Assembly (NCBI GenBank): GCA_009693985.1
Contig: SHWE01000005.1
Location: 1 to 61,871 of the forward strand
Reading direction: 5' to 3'
Length of the DNA: 61,871 bases
From: Alphaproteobacteria bacterium
GTDB lineage: Bacteria > Pseudomonadota > Alphaproteobacteria > Micropepsales > Micropepsaceae
Shown piece after piece: positions 51,438-61,700 of the stretch. Under the pieces are notes generated by a model, which made no database searches, was not told the origin of the DNA, and was given only the letters and a program-made list of their open reading frames with translations. A program made the translations under genes and the position numbers. The first letter of the stretch is position 1; each line of letters opens with the position of its first letter.

Positions 51438-51818
51438 ATGCGCTCGCGCAGTTTCTCTCGCCTTCCCTCTGGTCCGAAACCGCGCTTTTTCGCGTCCACC
51501 ATGTTGACGGGCGCGGTCGTCATCGCTTTCTCGTCGGTCGCATTCTATGGCTTGGCCGCGCAGACGCTGGATGGACCGCCGCGCAGCTCCGTCACCCTCA
51601 AGCTTAGCGATGCCAGCCCCCTTGGCGATGCGCTGGCCGGCAAGAAGACGCTGCAAGTAGGGGGTTACGCGGTCGATGTCGCGCGGCTGCGGCACGTCTA
51701 TGAAACGCGCGAATTCCGCCCCATCTGGACACGCTTTTTCGGCGCCGGCGATGCGCGGCGTGCGATGGATGCGCTTTCCCATGGGCGGCGGAGCCCTTGT
51801 CACCGCAATCGGCTCTAG
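51438..51818 (+). pseudogene. Truncated YcbB-type L,D-transpeptidase (N-terminal stump)
   Basis: A 126-codon frame. The N-terminus is basic with a membrane anchor (MLTGAVVIAFSSVAFYGLAA near 22-41), then the start of the L,D-transpeptidase scaffold domain: VARLRHVYETREFRPIWT near 80-97. Complete YcbB-type enzymes are 450-600 residues with peptidoglycan-binding and YkuD catalytic domains. Here the frame leaves family sequence after about residue 115 (RRAMDALSHG) and ends in the next gene. The catalytic domain with the SHGC motif is absent. In many proteobacteria ycbB is followed by ycbK, as here, so this is a deletion scar. Confidence 0.7.
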
Positions 51819-52326
51819 TCTAGCAGTCCCAGCATTGGCGCAGATCGCCGCTCCCGCCGTCATCGGCATCAAAGACACCAATTGCCGCAGCCTTTTCCTT
51901 CAGGCGCTCAACACCGGCGAGAAAATCAGCTGCGATTATTGGGTGGACGGCAATTACGTCCCCGACGCGCTGGCCGGCATCGACCGCGTGCTGCGCGACC
52001 ACCGCACCGGCGACATCGCCAGGATCGAGCCCAAGCTTCTCGACCAGCTCCATACGTTGCAGCAACGCCTAGAGTCACGCTCAGGCTTCCAGGTGATCTC
52101 CGGTTACCGTTCTCCGGCGACCAATGCGAAGCTGCACGAGAAATCCTCCGGCGTCGCCAGCAAGAGCCTGCACATGCTGGGTCAGGCCATGGACATCCGC
52201 GTGCCGGGCTGCGCGCTGGACCATCTGCATAACAGCGCGCTCGCCATGAAAGCCGGCGGCGTCGGCTATTACCCGAAATCGAATTTCGTGCATGTGGACA
52301 TCGGTCGGGTCCGCCGCTGGGCGTGA
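51769..52326 (+). CDS. DUF882/YcbK-like M15 family peptidase, signal region shortened
   Basis: Predicted periplasmic D-Ala-D-Ala-type peptidase of 185 residues. Zinc-ligand motifs are SLHMLGQAMDIR near 132-143 (HxxxxxxD) and NFVHVDIG near 172-179; GYRSPATNAKLHEKSSG near 109-125 is the family core. The mature domain looks complete. The start MRFPMGGGALVTAIG retains the hydrophobic part of a signal peptide, but the twin-arginine pair expected just before it (as in RRKFL) is not there, because the gene's 5' end joins the truncated ycbB. ATG 51781 is an alternative start. Export and function may be impaired. Confidence 0.75.
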   Translation: MRFPMGGGALVTAIGSSLAVPALAQIAAPAVIGIKDTNCRSLFLQALNTGEKISCDYWVDGNYVPDALAGIDRVLRDHRTGDIARIEPKLLDQLHTLQQRLESRSGFQVISGYRSPATNAKLHEKSSGVASKSLHMLGQAMDIRVPGCALDHLHNSALAMKAGGVGYYPKSNFVHVDIGRVRRWA

Positions 52327-53355
52327 TTACGGCCGCGCACTCAGCGCCTTGATCGTGGGGCTGTTGTCGAGCGCATTCGGCTCGACAGGATCGGCGCGCA
52401 GCTTTAAGTGGGCGAAGACCGTCCGCGCTCCATCGACGATGCTTTCGTCGATGGGGCGAGGATAGGCCGAGCCCTCGCGCCGCGACGGCAGGATCGTCAG
52501 GCTGACCGACTGCACCACATTGCCGCCGATCACCAGGATGCGGTCTCTCGCATCGTCCATCTTCACCACGATGTCGCAATGGGTGGGCGCGAACTGGCCA
52601 ACATCCATGCGGCGGTCTTCGAGATTGCGATAATCGGTGGACCCGCGCGAATTGCACAGAAGGTCGCCCGGCTCGATCGCAACCTCGCCGGCATCATGGG
52701 CCTCATAGGCGGCTTGCGGCGCCGTCCCGTCGCGCGCGGCAATGGCCTGATCGATATAGTTGCGATGCGCGATCGATCGCTCGAACTGCACCATGTCGCC
52801 CAAGCCCGCTTCGCACATCACCCATGAGACGAAAGCCGCCGACCAGGGCTGCACCCAATTCACCGCATTCCCGCCGGGGCTCGCCCAGGCGCGGTTCTGC
52901 TGATTGATGACGCGCGCACCGTCCGGTGTCGCCGACCAATAGCCGGCAATTGTCGTGTCCAGCCGGTCGTCATATTCGAGCTGTCCGAGCTTGGGGAATT
53001 GCCGCGCGATGCGTGGGCTCGCGAGCTTCGGATTGGCGGCGTCGGGCACGAGACCGCCAGGCAAAAGCTGCGTCTCGATCTTGGTCGCATCGATGGTCTG
53101 GAAACCGAAATAGGCCCATTCCTGCACCGCGACATCGACGATGCGCCGGCGGGCATCCTTCGTCGGCCCGATACGGCAGAGATTCTGATAGACCGCGATG
53201 CGCCCGCGTTCACCAAGCACGCGTTCCGAGGGCGGAATGACGTCGAAGGATTCGCGCGGCAGACGCTCCATCTCGTCTTCGGCGCGCAAGCTGGGCGCAC
53301 TGCCGAGAAGCCCCGTAAGGAGCAGCGTCAATATCCTATGCGCGTAGGAACGCAC
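52327..53355 (-). CDS. DUF2272-domain secreted protein
   Basis: Exported protein of 342 residues (signal peptide AHRILTLLLTGLLGSAPSLR near 5-24). The DUF2272 core is WSAAFVSWVMCEAGLG near 172-187, followed by FERSIAHRNYIDQAI and a His/Asp late motif (THCDIVVKMDD near 260). This resembles papain-like CHAP-type amidases with catalytic Cys/His. The Cys in SWVMCEAG would sit near the helix start, but the exact catalytic role is not known. It lies 9 nt downstream of ydbL, the last gene of that operon. Its strand also runs toward the ycbK-like gene. Confidence 0.78.
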   Translation of the reverse strand: MRSYAHRILTLLLTGLLGSAPSLRAEDEMERLPRESFDVIPPSERVLGERGRIAVYQNLCRIGPTKDARRRIVDVAVQEWAYFGFQTIDATKIETQLLPGGLVPDAANPKLASPRIARQFPKLGQLEYDDRLDTTIAGYWSATPDGARVINQQNRAWASPGGNAVNWVQPWSAAFVSWVMCEAGLGDMVQFERSIAHRNYIDQAIAARDGTAPQAAYEAHDAGEVAIEPGDLLCNSRGSTDYRNLEDRRMDVGQFAPTHCDIVVKMDDARDRILVIGGNVVQSVSLTILPSRREGSAYPRPIDESIVDGARTVFAHLKLRADPVEPNALDNSPTIKALSARP

Positions 53356-53364
53356 GCCCGTGCT

Positions 53365-53754
53365 CTATTTGCGCACCCAGTTTCCATTCGGCAGCCGGAA
53401 GAATTGACCGGGCGGTATCTGGCCGAAAAGCTGTTGCGCGGTTGCCTGTCCGGCGACCTCGGGGGTGACGCCGGTGCGCGCGGCGATGTCGCGGAAGACA
53501 GTCGCGCGGCCCGCATTGATTTCGTTCACCGCCGCGGCGATACCAGGATTGGGCGGTGTGACGAAGCCGAGATATCCATCGCCCTGCTCTCCCACCAGTC
53601 CTTGCGCCTTGGCGCCGTCGACGGCGGCCTTGGCGCCTGCCGCTTGGGCAAAAGCGGGAGCCGGATTTGCGATTGCGACAGCGGCCAGCGAAAGGCACGC
53701 GACGAGCGCATAGAAGAATTTCCATTTGCGAGATGCCGAAGACATCGTTTGCAT
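53365..53754 (-). CDS. ydbL: YdbL-family periplasmic protein (DUF1318)
   Basis: Secreted protein of 129 residues. The signal peptide ends near AFAQA (residue 38). The DUF1318 core GLVGEQGDGYLGFVTPP is near 53-69, with the conserved end FFRLPNGNWVRK. YdbL acts with YdbH and YnbE in lipid transport across the periplasm. ATG 53754 has GAAGG 7 nt upstream; a TTG 15 nt earlier is rejected. It is 15 nt downstream of ynbE. Confidence 0.88.
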   Translation of the reverse strand: MQTMSSASRKWKFFYALVACLSLAAVAIANPAPAFAQAAGAKAAVDGAKAQGLVGEQGDGYLGFVTPPNPGIAAAVNEINAGRATVFRDIAARTGVTPEVAGQATAQQLFGQIPPGQFFRLPNGNWVRK

Positions 53755-53769
53755 CCTCTTACCTTCCAA

Positions 53770-53967
53770 TTAGAACAGATTTGGATTCGACGAGATCAGG
53801 GTTTGGACTTCCTGGTCGAGCCGTACCCGCACATCGGCGTCGAGCCGCGCATAGATATTGATGGGCGCCACTTCGACGCGCACGGTCGGCGTACAGCCGC
53901 CTGTCAACAGAGCGGCAAATACGCTCGCGCCCATCACGCAATTCCGCACCCTGAAATCCATCCGCAT
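53770..53967 (-). CDS. ynbE: YnbE-family outer-membrane lipoprotein
   Basis: Small lipoprotein of 65 residues with lipobox LTGGC, lipidated Cys25. The mature peptide PTVRVEVAPINIYARLDADV is typical of YnbE. In E. coli YnbE stacks beta strands with YdbH to connect inner and outer membrane. It sits between ydbH and ydbL as in enterobacteria, which confirms both neighbours. Confidence 0.88.
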   Translation of the reverse strand: MRMDFRVRNCVMGASVFAALLTGGCTPTVRVEVAPINIYARLDADVRVRLDQEVQTLISSNPNLF

Positions 53968-53995
53968 TTGCTCCCTCTGGCTCGCGCAACCCCGC

Positions 53996-56900
53996 TCAAG
54001 GCGCGGGCGCCGAACCGCCGAAATAGGATTTGAGAAGCTCGTCTAAATTGATCGACGCGTCCAGTGTCAGGTCGACGGGCGTACCCTTCGGCAGCGGCAG
54101 CGGCGCGTTGAACGCTTCGCCGCGCAAGAGTTGAACAACGCCGACACGCGTTTCAAGAGCGACCATCGGATCGTTGCGGCCCTTGATGCGGAATATCATG
54201 CCGAGGCGGCCCATCGGCCGGCTGCTGATCTCGCCTTCCAGCACGTCAAAAGCCATGTTCTCGAGCGCCTGATAGGCGAAGTCCTGAACCGCATTGGGCG
54301 CCACCTGATTCGGATCGCCGACACCGACGCCGCCGGTGAGCGCCTCGCGGCGAATCGACAGACGCCCGGCCCCGATCGCGGCGACACGGCCATTGTCGAA
54401 GCGCAAACCCTCGGGACTTAGCGTGAACGGCACGTTGCCGCCGATCTTGGCATTGGAGGTCACACGGCCGGTCAGACCAGCCGCCTCGATCAAGGGTTCG
54501 ACGTTGAGATTTTCAAGATGCACAACCCCGCGCGTGGTCGATGCGCTGGCGAAATTATAGCTCAGCGGATCGAGCACAAGACGCCCTCCCGCGACGGCGG
54601 CGCTTGCCGAATCCAGACGGAAACTCTCCGGCGTGTAGGTGAATTGCGCCGCGATGTTTTCAATCGGAACGAACGTATCGATCCGCTGGGCGGTGATGGA
54701 TTGGGCGGGCGCGACGGCAAGGGGCAGAAGCGAATCCAATTTGAGATTGAAGCTTACGCCCCGGACGCCGCCGGCCGCGCTTTGCAGGCCGAGCCCAGTG
54801 CTGACAACACGGCCATCGCTGGTGATGCCATCCTTGGACCAGCCGAGACGTCCGGTGAAACTGGCCATCCCCGCGACGCGCGTCCCGAACATGCCGAGGA
54901 ACGGCACGATATCGGCGGGCTGCAATTGGTTGGGCGCGAAGACGAGACCTTGCGCGTCGATGGCGGCGCTGCCCGTGCCCGTCTGCATCGCATGGCGGAG
55001 CGCGACATTGGCAAGCCTGCGTTCGCCGGTGGTGACGGTAACATCGCCACGCCATTCGTCATTGGCCAGGTTCATCGCGCCGGTGGCGGAGACCGGCAGA
55101 TAGCGCGCGGGCGCAAGAAGGTCGGAGAGCTCCGCCTGCGCGATCTCGACGCGGCCGTTCTGAAGGCCTGCGCCTTGCCCCGCGATCTGCAAGCGCCCTT
55201 CGCCATTGGCGAGCGCAGACCCAGCGGTTTCAAATTTCGCCGCGACATCGTCGAGACGCGCTTCGATCCGCCATCCTCTGGGCTCGCCGACGAACAAAGG
55301 CTGCGGAGGCGCGCCACAGATTTGGGCCGACGCGTCGCGCAGATAGACGACTCCACCATTGAGCAAGGAGGCGAACCGGACATCGGCGCATCCGGCGAGA
55401 TCGAATGCGGTGCGAGTCCCCGCGCTTTGCAATCTGCCGCGGCCGGACATTTGCAGGCCCGGAAGATAGTCAAGATCGAGCGCGGTCTCGAATTCGGTTT
55501 GCGCATCGAAATTGCCTCCGCCGTAGCGATAGGAGGTCAGCGCCAAGCGGGTTGGGGGAAGTCCGCCGCCTCGAATGTCGAGGCCGAGCGCGCCCGTCAT
55601 ATCGGCGCCCGCCATATTAAGAAGCGGCCCTTCGCGTGGGCTGAGCGTGATCTTCGCACCCCCCATGCCGTCGAGAACAATGGGCGTGGCGCTCGTCACA
55701 ATTGTCGCCGCGTCGCTGCGGGCGATTTCGAGCGAAGCTGTTTGCAGCGTCACGGTTTCGAGCGCCGTAACAATGGAAGCGGCAAGCGCGGCATCGCCGC
55801 TGGCGGTCGCGTAAGGCAAAGAGATCGCGCGGGGAATGTTGGCGCGTCCCGAAAGCGAGAGGCGCGCCGTGCCTTGTGTGCTTCCATCGCGAAGCGTGCC
55901 GTTCGCGGACGCCTCGACGCGGAATGCCTGGCTCGTAATTGTGCCATCCTTCAAACGATAGCGCAGGCCGGCGCCGTTCAAGACCGTGCGGGGCGTCCCT
56001 TCAAGCGACCATCCGGCTTGCGTGATGTTGGCGGTGAGCGTCGGCAGCGTGGTCTCGGCGGTCAGCCGCGCCAGCGATGCCTCTCCGCTGCCGGCATTCA
56101 CGACTTCGACGCGCGACGTGCCGTTGGCAGCGATGCGCAAAGCGCCATCGGCGAATTGGAGTTCGGCGGCTGCAATATCTATCCGCTCGGTAAAGCGCGC
56201 GGCCGTGATCACGCCGCCAAAATTGGCACCGGCAAGTTGCACATCGAGATTGCCCCGGGCGCGCACATTGACGCGACCAGCGGCGAAATCCCCTTCGACA
56301 CCTTCCACCGCGACACGCATTTCGGACGACGCGGCGGCCAGCGTGGCGGCAATCGCGGCGGCGGAGCGCAGCGTCAAATTTCCGGCGGCGAAAGCGAAGC
56401 GCGTGGAATTGCCGGCCCCTTGCCATTTCAATCCGCGAATATCGGCGGCGAGTTCGGCACCCTTGGCGCTGTTGCCTTGATAGGTGAGAGAATCGAGTTT
56501 CAACGTCGCCGAGCCGTCCAAGAATTCGCCGCGCGCGTCCGCCTTCAGCGTACCGGCGGAGAAAGCCCCGGCGATACCCTCGCCTTGCAGACGGCCCGGC
56601 TGCAAACTCGCATCGACATGGAGGACGCGGCGATTGGCGATTTCCAGATCGGCGGTGAAGCGCACATTGCCGTTCGGTGTGACCAGAAGAACATCGCCCT
56701 TTTCGATCGAGACAGCCGGGCCCTCGCCTTCCGGCGCCTGTGCCAATGCTTCGTCGATCAGCGCCTGCAACGAACCGAAGCTGAGTTTCTCCCCATCATA
56801 ACCGACGCGTAGGAACGGACGCACCAGCTTCACCGCGGCGATCCCCGGCGTCATGCCGTCATTGAGATAGACGAACGTCACCTCCATGCTCTCGGCGGTG

Positions 56901-57151
56901 AAATCGGGCTGATCCACGGTTCCTGCGCGCACGCGGGCGAGAAAGCCACCCATGCTGAGCGCGCTGAAGCTCACTTCGGAGTCGATACCGCGTGTCCTGA
57001 GATAATTCTGCGCGATCAGCGCGACGACGGAATTGCGCTGGATGTAGAGCGCCACCGCGGCGGCGAGCAGCAGGGCAACAACACTTGCGAAGATGATTGC
57101 TAAAATCGTCCAGAAGCCGAAACGTCGTTTCGCGGCCGTTGGCGCATTCAT
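53996..57151 (-). CDS. ydbH: YdbH-family intermembrane lipid-transport protein (AsmA-like)
   Basis: Inner-membrane-anchored periplasmic beta-groove protein of 1051 residues, larger than E. coli YdbH (about 880). The single N-terminal membrane span is near 13-36. The rest is long repetitive beta structure (many G-x-hydrophobic repeats) ending in the conserved C-terminal YdbH domain (PLPKGTPVDLTLDASINLDE then LLKSYFGG). ATG 57151 overlaps the upstream TPP-enzyme stop (ATGA). The open frame running further upstream is not coding. YdbH, TamB and YhdP act redundantly to move phospholipids to the outer membrane in E. coli. Confidence 0.88.
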   Translation of the reverse strand: MNAPTAAKRRFGFWTILAIIFASVVALLLAAAVALYIQRNSVVALIAQNYLRTRGIDSEVSFSALSMGGFLARVRAGTVDQPDFTAESMEVTFVYLNDGMTPGIAAVKLVRPFLRVGYDGEKLSFGSLQALIDEALAQAPEGEGPAVSIEKGDVLLVTPNGNVRFTADLEIANRRVLHVDASLQPGRLQGEGIAGAFSAGTLKADARGEFLDGSATLKLDSLTYQGNSAKGAELAADIRGLKWQGAGNSTRFAFAAGNLTLRSAAAIAATLAAASSEMRVAVEGVEGDFAAGRVNVRARGNLDVQLAGANFGGVITAARFTERIDIAAAELQFADGALRIAANGTSRVEVVNAGSGEASLARLTAETTLPTLTANITQAGWSLEGTPRTVLNGAGLRYRLKDGTITSQAFRVEASANGTLRDGSTQGTARLSLSGRANIPRAISLPYATASGDAALAASIVTALETVTLQTASLEIARSDAATIVTSATPIVLDGMGGAKITLSPREGPLLNMAGADMTGALGLDIRGGGLPPTRLALTSYRYGGGNFDAQTEFETALDLDYLPGLQMSGRGRLQSAGTRTAFDLAGCADVRFASLLNGGVVYLRDASAQICGAPPQPLFVGEPRGWRIEARLDDVAAKFETAGSALANGEGRLQIAGQGAGLQNGRVEIAQAELSDLLAPARYLPVSATGAMNLANDEWRGDVTVTTGERRLANVALRHAMQTGTGSAAIDAQGLVFAPNQLQPADIVPFLGMFGTRVAGMASFTGRLGWSKDGITSDGRVVSTGLGLQSAAGGVRGVSFNLKLDSLLPLAVAPAQSITAQRIDTFVPIENIAAQFTYTPESFRLDSASAAVAGGRLVLDPLSYNFASASTTRGVVHLENLNVEPLIEAAGLTGRVTSNAKIGGNVPFTLSPEGLRFDNGRVAAIGAGRLSIRREALTGGVGVGDPNQVAPNAVQDFAYQALENMAFDVLEGEISSRPMGRLGMIFRIKGRNDPMVALETRVGVVQLLRGEAFNAPLPLPKGTPVDLTLDASINLDELLKSYFGGSAPAP

Positions 57152-58686
57152 TCGACGATCAGTTCGATCAGGAACGGCCCTTTCCGCGTCAGGCTCCCGC
57201 GCAGGAGATCGACGAAAACCTCCAGCGTCTCGGCGCGCGCCGCTTCCACGCCCTGACTTTCGGCGAGACCGACCCAATCGAGATTGGGCCGATCGAGCTC
57301 GAACAACCCGAGCGCGGTCGGTCCCGGCACGGCGCCGACGGCGGCAAGCTCTTTCAACAAAATGGCATATTTGCGGTTGGAGAGGATGATCGTGGTGACG
57401 TCGAGATTTTCGCGGGCGTAAGACCACAGCGCCTGCACCGTATACATGGCCGAGCCGTCCGCTTGCACGACGACGACGCGGCGGTCCGGCGCGGCGATGG
57501 CGGCGCCGACGGCCAAAGGAAGCCCACCGCCGATGGCCCCGCCCGGCACTTGCAGCCAATCATGCGGCGGCGCGTTGGCGGTGGCGGCGAAGAACGGCGC
57601 GCGCAGCGTGATCGCTTCATCGATCAGGATGGCGTGATCGGGCAGCAATGCGGCCAGCGTTTGGGCGGCGCCCTCCACCGACATCGGCCCGCTGGCGATT
57701 TCGAGCTTCGCATGTTTGAGCTGCGGGGCCGGCGGGCAATTCAGCTCGTCGGCCAGCGCCGCAAGCGCGTGTACGAGATCGTGCTCCGCGCCTGCCAGCT
57801 CATGCACCGCCGCGTCCCTAGGCGAGGCGATGCCGGGCTTGCCCGGATAGGCGAAGAACGTCACCGGCTCGCCCGCGCCGGCCAGGATCAGATGTTTGGT
57901 GCCCGCCAATTCTTCGACGGCGAGATCGACCACATAGGGCACCATGCGAATCGGATAGCGCCCGACGCCTCGTGCGATGCGGCCGTTGAAGGTGGGGGCC
58001 ATCAGCTTCGCGCCGGTCTTGGCGGCGATGCGATGCGCATGGCCAAGCGCGGGCGCCGAAAGCGCAAGGTGCCCAAGAAGAAGGACGGTGGGTTCGCCCG
58101 ACGCCAAGCTGCGCGCCGCTTCGCGCAAACGCTCGCCGCCGATTTTGGCGGGCACAGGCACGGCGAGCGCCAAGGCTTCCACCCCGCCATCGTTCCAGCT
58201 CACATCGGACGGCAGAATGAGCGTCGCGATGCCGAAGGGCGGCGTCCGCGCCGCCTGCACGGCCTCGGCTGCGGCGACACCCAATTCCTGAACTTGCGCG
58301 ACTTTCCGTACCCAGCGGGAGACCGGCCGCGCCCAGCCCTCGGTGTCGGTGGTGAGCGGCGGGCGCAGAGGCGCGTGATAGGTCGCCTGGTCGCCGACAA
58401 TATTAACGATCGGGCTATTGGCGCGTTCGGCGTTGTGCAGATTAGCAAGACCATTGGCGAGGCCCGGCCCGCAATGGAGCAGCGTCGCCGCCGGCGTTCC
58501 CTTGATGCGCCCATAGCCGTCGGCCGCGCCCGTCACCACGCCTTCGAACAGGCCGAGCACGCAACGCATCCCGCGCGCGCGGTCGAGCGCGGCGACGAAA
58601 TGCATCTCGCTGGTGCCCGGATTGGCGAAGCAGGTATCGACGCCCGAGGCCAGCAGCGTCCGTACAAGACTCTCGGCGCCGATCAT
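57148..58686 (-). CDS. Acetolactate synthase large-subunit-like TPP enzyme
   Basis: Thiamine-pyrophosphate enzyme of 512 residues. The catalytic Glu is E48 in LGLFEGVV. The PYR domain is followed by a middle domain, and the PP domain carries VQADGSAMYTVQALW (GDG-type motif, near 410-424) ending in the Asn of ILSNRKY. The product is shorter than true IlvB (about 570), and no small regulatory subunit is adjacent. It belongs to the uncharacterised group near benzoylformate decarboxylase, so the substrate is a 2-keto acid of unknown type. ATG 58686 is used rather than TTG 58716. Its stop overlaps ydbH. Confidence 0.88.
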   Translation of the reverse strand: MIGAESLVRTLLASGVDTCFANPGTSEMHFVAALDRARGMRCVLGLFEGVVTGAADGYGRIKGTPAATLLHCGPGLANGLANLHNAERANSPIVNIVGDQATYHAPLRPPLTTDTEGWARPVSRWVRKVAQVQELGVAAAEAVQAARTPPFGIATLILPSDVSWNDGGVEALALAVPVPAKIGGERLREAARSLASGEPTVLLLGHLALSAPALGHAHRIAAKTGAKLMAPTFNGRIARGVGRYPIRMVPYVVDLAVEELAGTKHLILAGAGEPVTFFAYPGKPGIASPRDAAVHELAGAEHDLVHALAALADELNCPPAPQLKHAKLEIASGPMSVEGAAQTLAALLPDHAILIDEAITLRAPFFAATANAPPHDWLQVPGGAIGGGLPLAVGAAIAAPDRRVVVVQADGSAMYTVQALWSYARENLDVTTIILSNRKYAILLKELAAVGAVPGPTALGLFELDRPNLDWVGLAESQGVEAARAETLEVFVDLLRGSLTRKGPFLIELIVE

Positions 58687-58782
58687 TTTACGGTTATTGA
58701 ACCCTAGACATTGCAACAGCCTAGAGCATCATCTTCGGGAGCGGAAGCAGGCGGCTTCCATCGCGGGCGGCAATAGCGGGAC

Positions 58783-61700
58783 ATGCAATCGGTGGACGGC
58801 GCTTGGGAATTCTGGATCGACCGGGGCGGCACCTTCACCGATATCGTCGGCAGGCGCGGCGGCGGTGCGCTCGTCACGCATAAATTGCTGTCGGAGAGCC
58901 CCGAAAATTATGCCGACGCGGCAACCGCCGGCATACACGCGCTGATGGAACGCTATGGTGCGGGGCTCATCGCGGCGGTGAAGATGGGAACCACCGTCGC
59001 CACCAACGCGCTGCTCGAACGCAAAGGCGCGCCGACGGTGCTCGCGATCACGAAGGGCCACGCCGATGCGCTGCGCATCGGCCATCAGAACCGGCCCAAG
59101 ATTTTTGCGAGGTCCATCGAATTGCCGGAGCCCGTCTATGCGCGCGTGGTCGAGATCGACGAGCGCGTCGGTCCCGGCGGCGAGATCATCGCGGCGCTCG
59201 ATGAAGGTGCCGCGCGGGCGGCGTTGACGGCTGCATACGGGGAGGGCTTCCGCGCCGTCGCGATCGTGCTGATGCATGGCTACCGCTTTACCGCCCATGA
59301 GCGGCGCGTCGCGGAAATAGCCCGCGAGATCGGCTTCCCCCAAATCTCCGTCAGCCACGAAGTCAGTGCGCTGGTGAAATTGATCGGACGCGGCGATACC
59401 ACCGTCGCCGACGCGTATCTTTCGCCCGTGCTCAACGCCTATGTCGAAAATCTGCGCGACGCGCTGGGGCGCGAGGTGCCCCTCTTCTTCATGCAATCGA
59501 CGGGGGGCCTTGCCGATGCGCGCGCCTTCCGGGGCAAGGACGCCGTGCTGTCGGGACCGGCTGGCGGCGTGGTCGGCATGGTGGAGACGGCGCTGCAAGC
59601 GGACTTTGATGCGGTGATCGGCTTCGACATGGGCGGCACCTCGACGGATGTTTCGCACTACGCCGGTTCCTACGAGCGCACCCATGAGACGGTCATCGCC
59701 GGGAGCCGGATGCGCACGCCGATGCTCGCCATCCACACGGTAGCGGCGGGAGGCGGCTCGATCTGCCGCTTCGACGGAATGCGTCTGCGCGTGGGTCCGC
59801 AATCGGCGGGTGCGGTGCCGGGCCCCGCCTGTTACGGGCGCGGTGGGCCGCTGACGGTCACCGATTGCAATCTGATGCTGGGGCGGCTCAGGACCAAATT
59901 CTTCGACCCTATTTTCGGGCCGCATGGCGACGCGCCGCTGGATCGCGCCATCGTCGTCGAGAAATTCGCCGCCCTCGCGAATGAGGTCGCGGCCACAACC
60001 GGCAAACCCGCGGCACCGGAGGAGATCGCCGAAAGCTTCCTCGCCATCGCAGTCGAGAATATGGCCAAAGCGATCAAGCAGGTCTCCATCGAACGCGGCC
60101 ATGACGTCACGCGTTACACGCTGGTCGCTTTCGGCGGCGCCGCCGGGCAGCACGCCTGCCTCGTCGCCGACCGGCTCGGCATCAAGCGCGTGATGATCCA
60201 CCCGCTCGCCGGCGTGCTGTCGGCCTATGGTATCGGCCTTGCTCATATGCGGATCGTCCGTGAACGGACCATTGGCGTGAGAATCGGCGAATCCGAAGCC
60301 GCGCTTGCGAAAGCGGTGGACGAACTGGCGCATGACGCGAGGACGGCGCTGCTTGCTCAGAATGTCGCCTTCGACCGCGTGGACATCGTCGCGACCGCGG
60401 ACTTACGTTACGAGGACGTCGATGCCGTGCTCACCGTGCCCTTCGGGGCGGAACGAGAGATGGGCGCCGCATTCGAGGCGCAACATCGTTTGCGCTTCGG
60501 GTTCAATGCCGCCGGCAAGCGCCTGATCGTCGAAACCATCTCCGTCGAAGCCATCGGCATTGCACGAAAGTATCACGACGGCGGCGCCCTGCCCGTTTCA
60601 TCCACCAAAACCCCCGCCGCTCATGTTCGCGCCCGCATGGGTGGCGCGGATCACTACACGCCGATCCACGAACGCGATGCCCTGACGCCCGGCGCCGGGA
60701 TTTCGGGCCCGGCGATCATCAGAGAGACGATCGCGACCACCATCGTCGAGCCGGGCTGGCGCGCCAGTGTCGATGCACAGCGCAACCTCATCCTCGAACG
60801 CGTCGTGGCGTTGCCGGGAAGAATCGCGCTCGGCACCAATGTCGATCCGGCGACGCTGGAAATCTTCAACAATCTCTTCATGGCGATTGCCGAAGAGATG
60901 GGACTCGCATTGCAGAACACGGCGTCGTCGGTGAACATCAAGGAGCGGCTGGATTTTTCCTGCGCGCTGTTCGACAGAAACGGCGAGCTGATCGCCAACG
61001 CGCCGCACATCCCGGTCCATCTCGGCTCGATGGGCGATTCGGTGCGCACCATTATCGACGCGCGCGGCGATGCGAGAGACGGGCGCGGCCTAAAGGCCGG
61101 CGACGTCTATGTGCTCAACGCGCCCTATCGCGGCGGCACGCATCTGCCCGACGTCACCGTGATCATGCCGGCCTTCGACGAGACCGGCACGCTGATCGCC
61201 TATATCGCGGCGCGCGGCCATCAGGCGGACATCGGCGGCATGACACCGGGCTCGATGCCGCCCTTCAGCCGCCACGTCGAAGAGGAAGGCGTGCTGATCG
61301 ACAATTTCCTGCTGGTCGATGAGGGCAATTTCCGCGAGACCGAATTGCGCGCGCTGCTGGCTTCCGGGCGTTACCCCGCGCGCAATCCCGATCAGAACAT
61401 CGCCGATTTGAAAGCGCAGATCGCCGCCTGCGTGAAGGGCGCCGCCGAATTGCGCGGGCTTGTGCGCACCTATGGGCGCGACGTGGTGCACGCCTATATG
61501 GGCCACGTGCAGGACAATGCCGCCGAATGCGTGCGCCGGGTGATCGACGGACTCAGCGATGGGGCTTTCGCATGCGAGATGGACAATGGTTCGACCATCC
61601 GCGTGGCGATCTCGGTCGATCGGGCGCGGCGCGCGGCGACGGTCGATTTCACCGGCACCAGCGGTCAGGCGCAGAACAATTTCAACGCGCCGCTGTCGAT

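Noticed and set aside
54518-56812. Plus-strand open frame of 764 codons opposite ydbH
   Set aside because: Antisense shadow of ydbH; low-complexity Arg/Gly-rich translation and no ribosome site.
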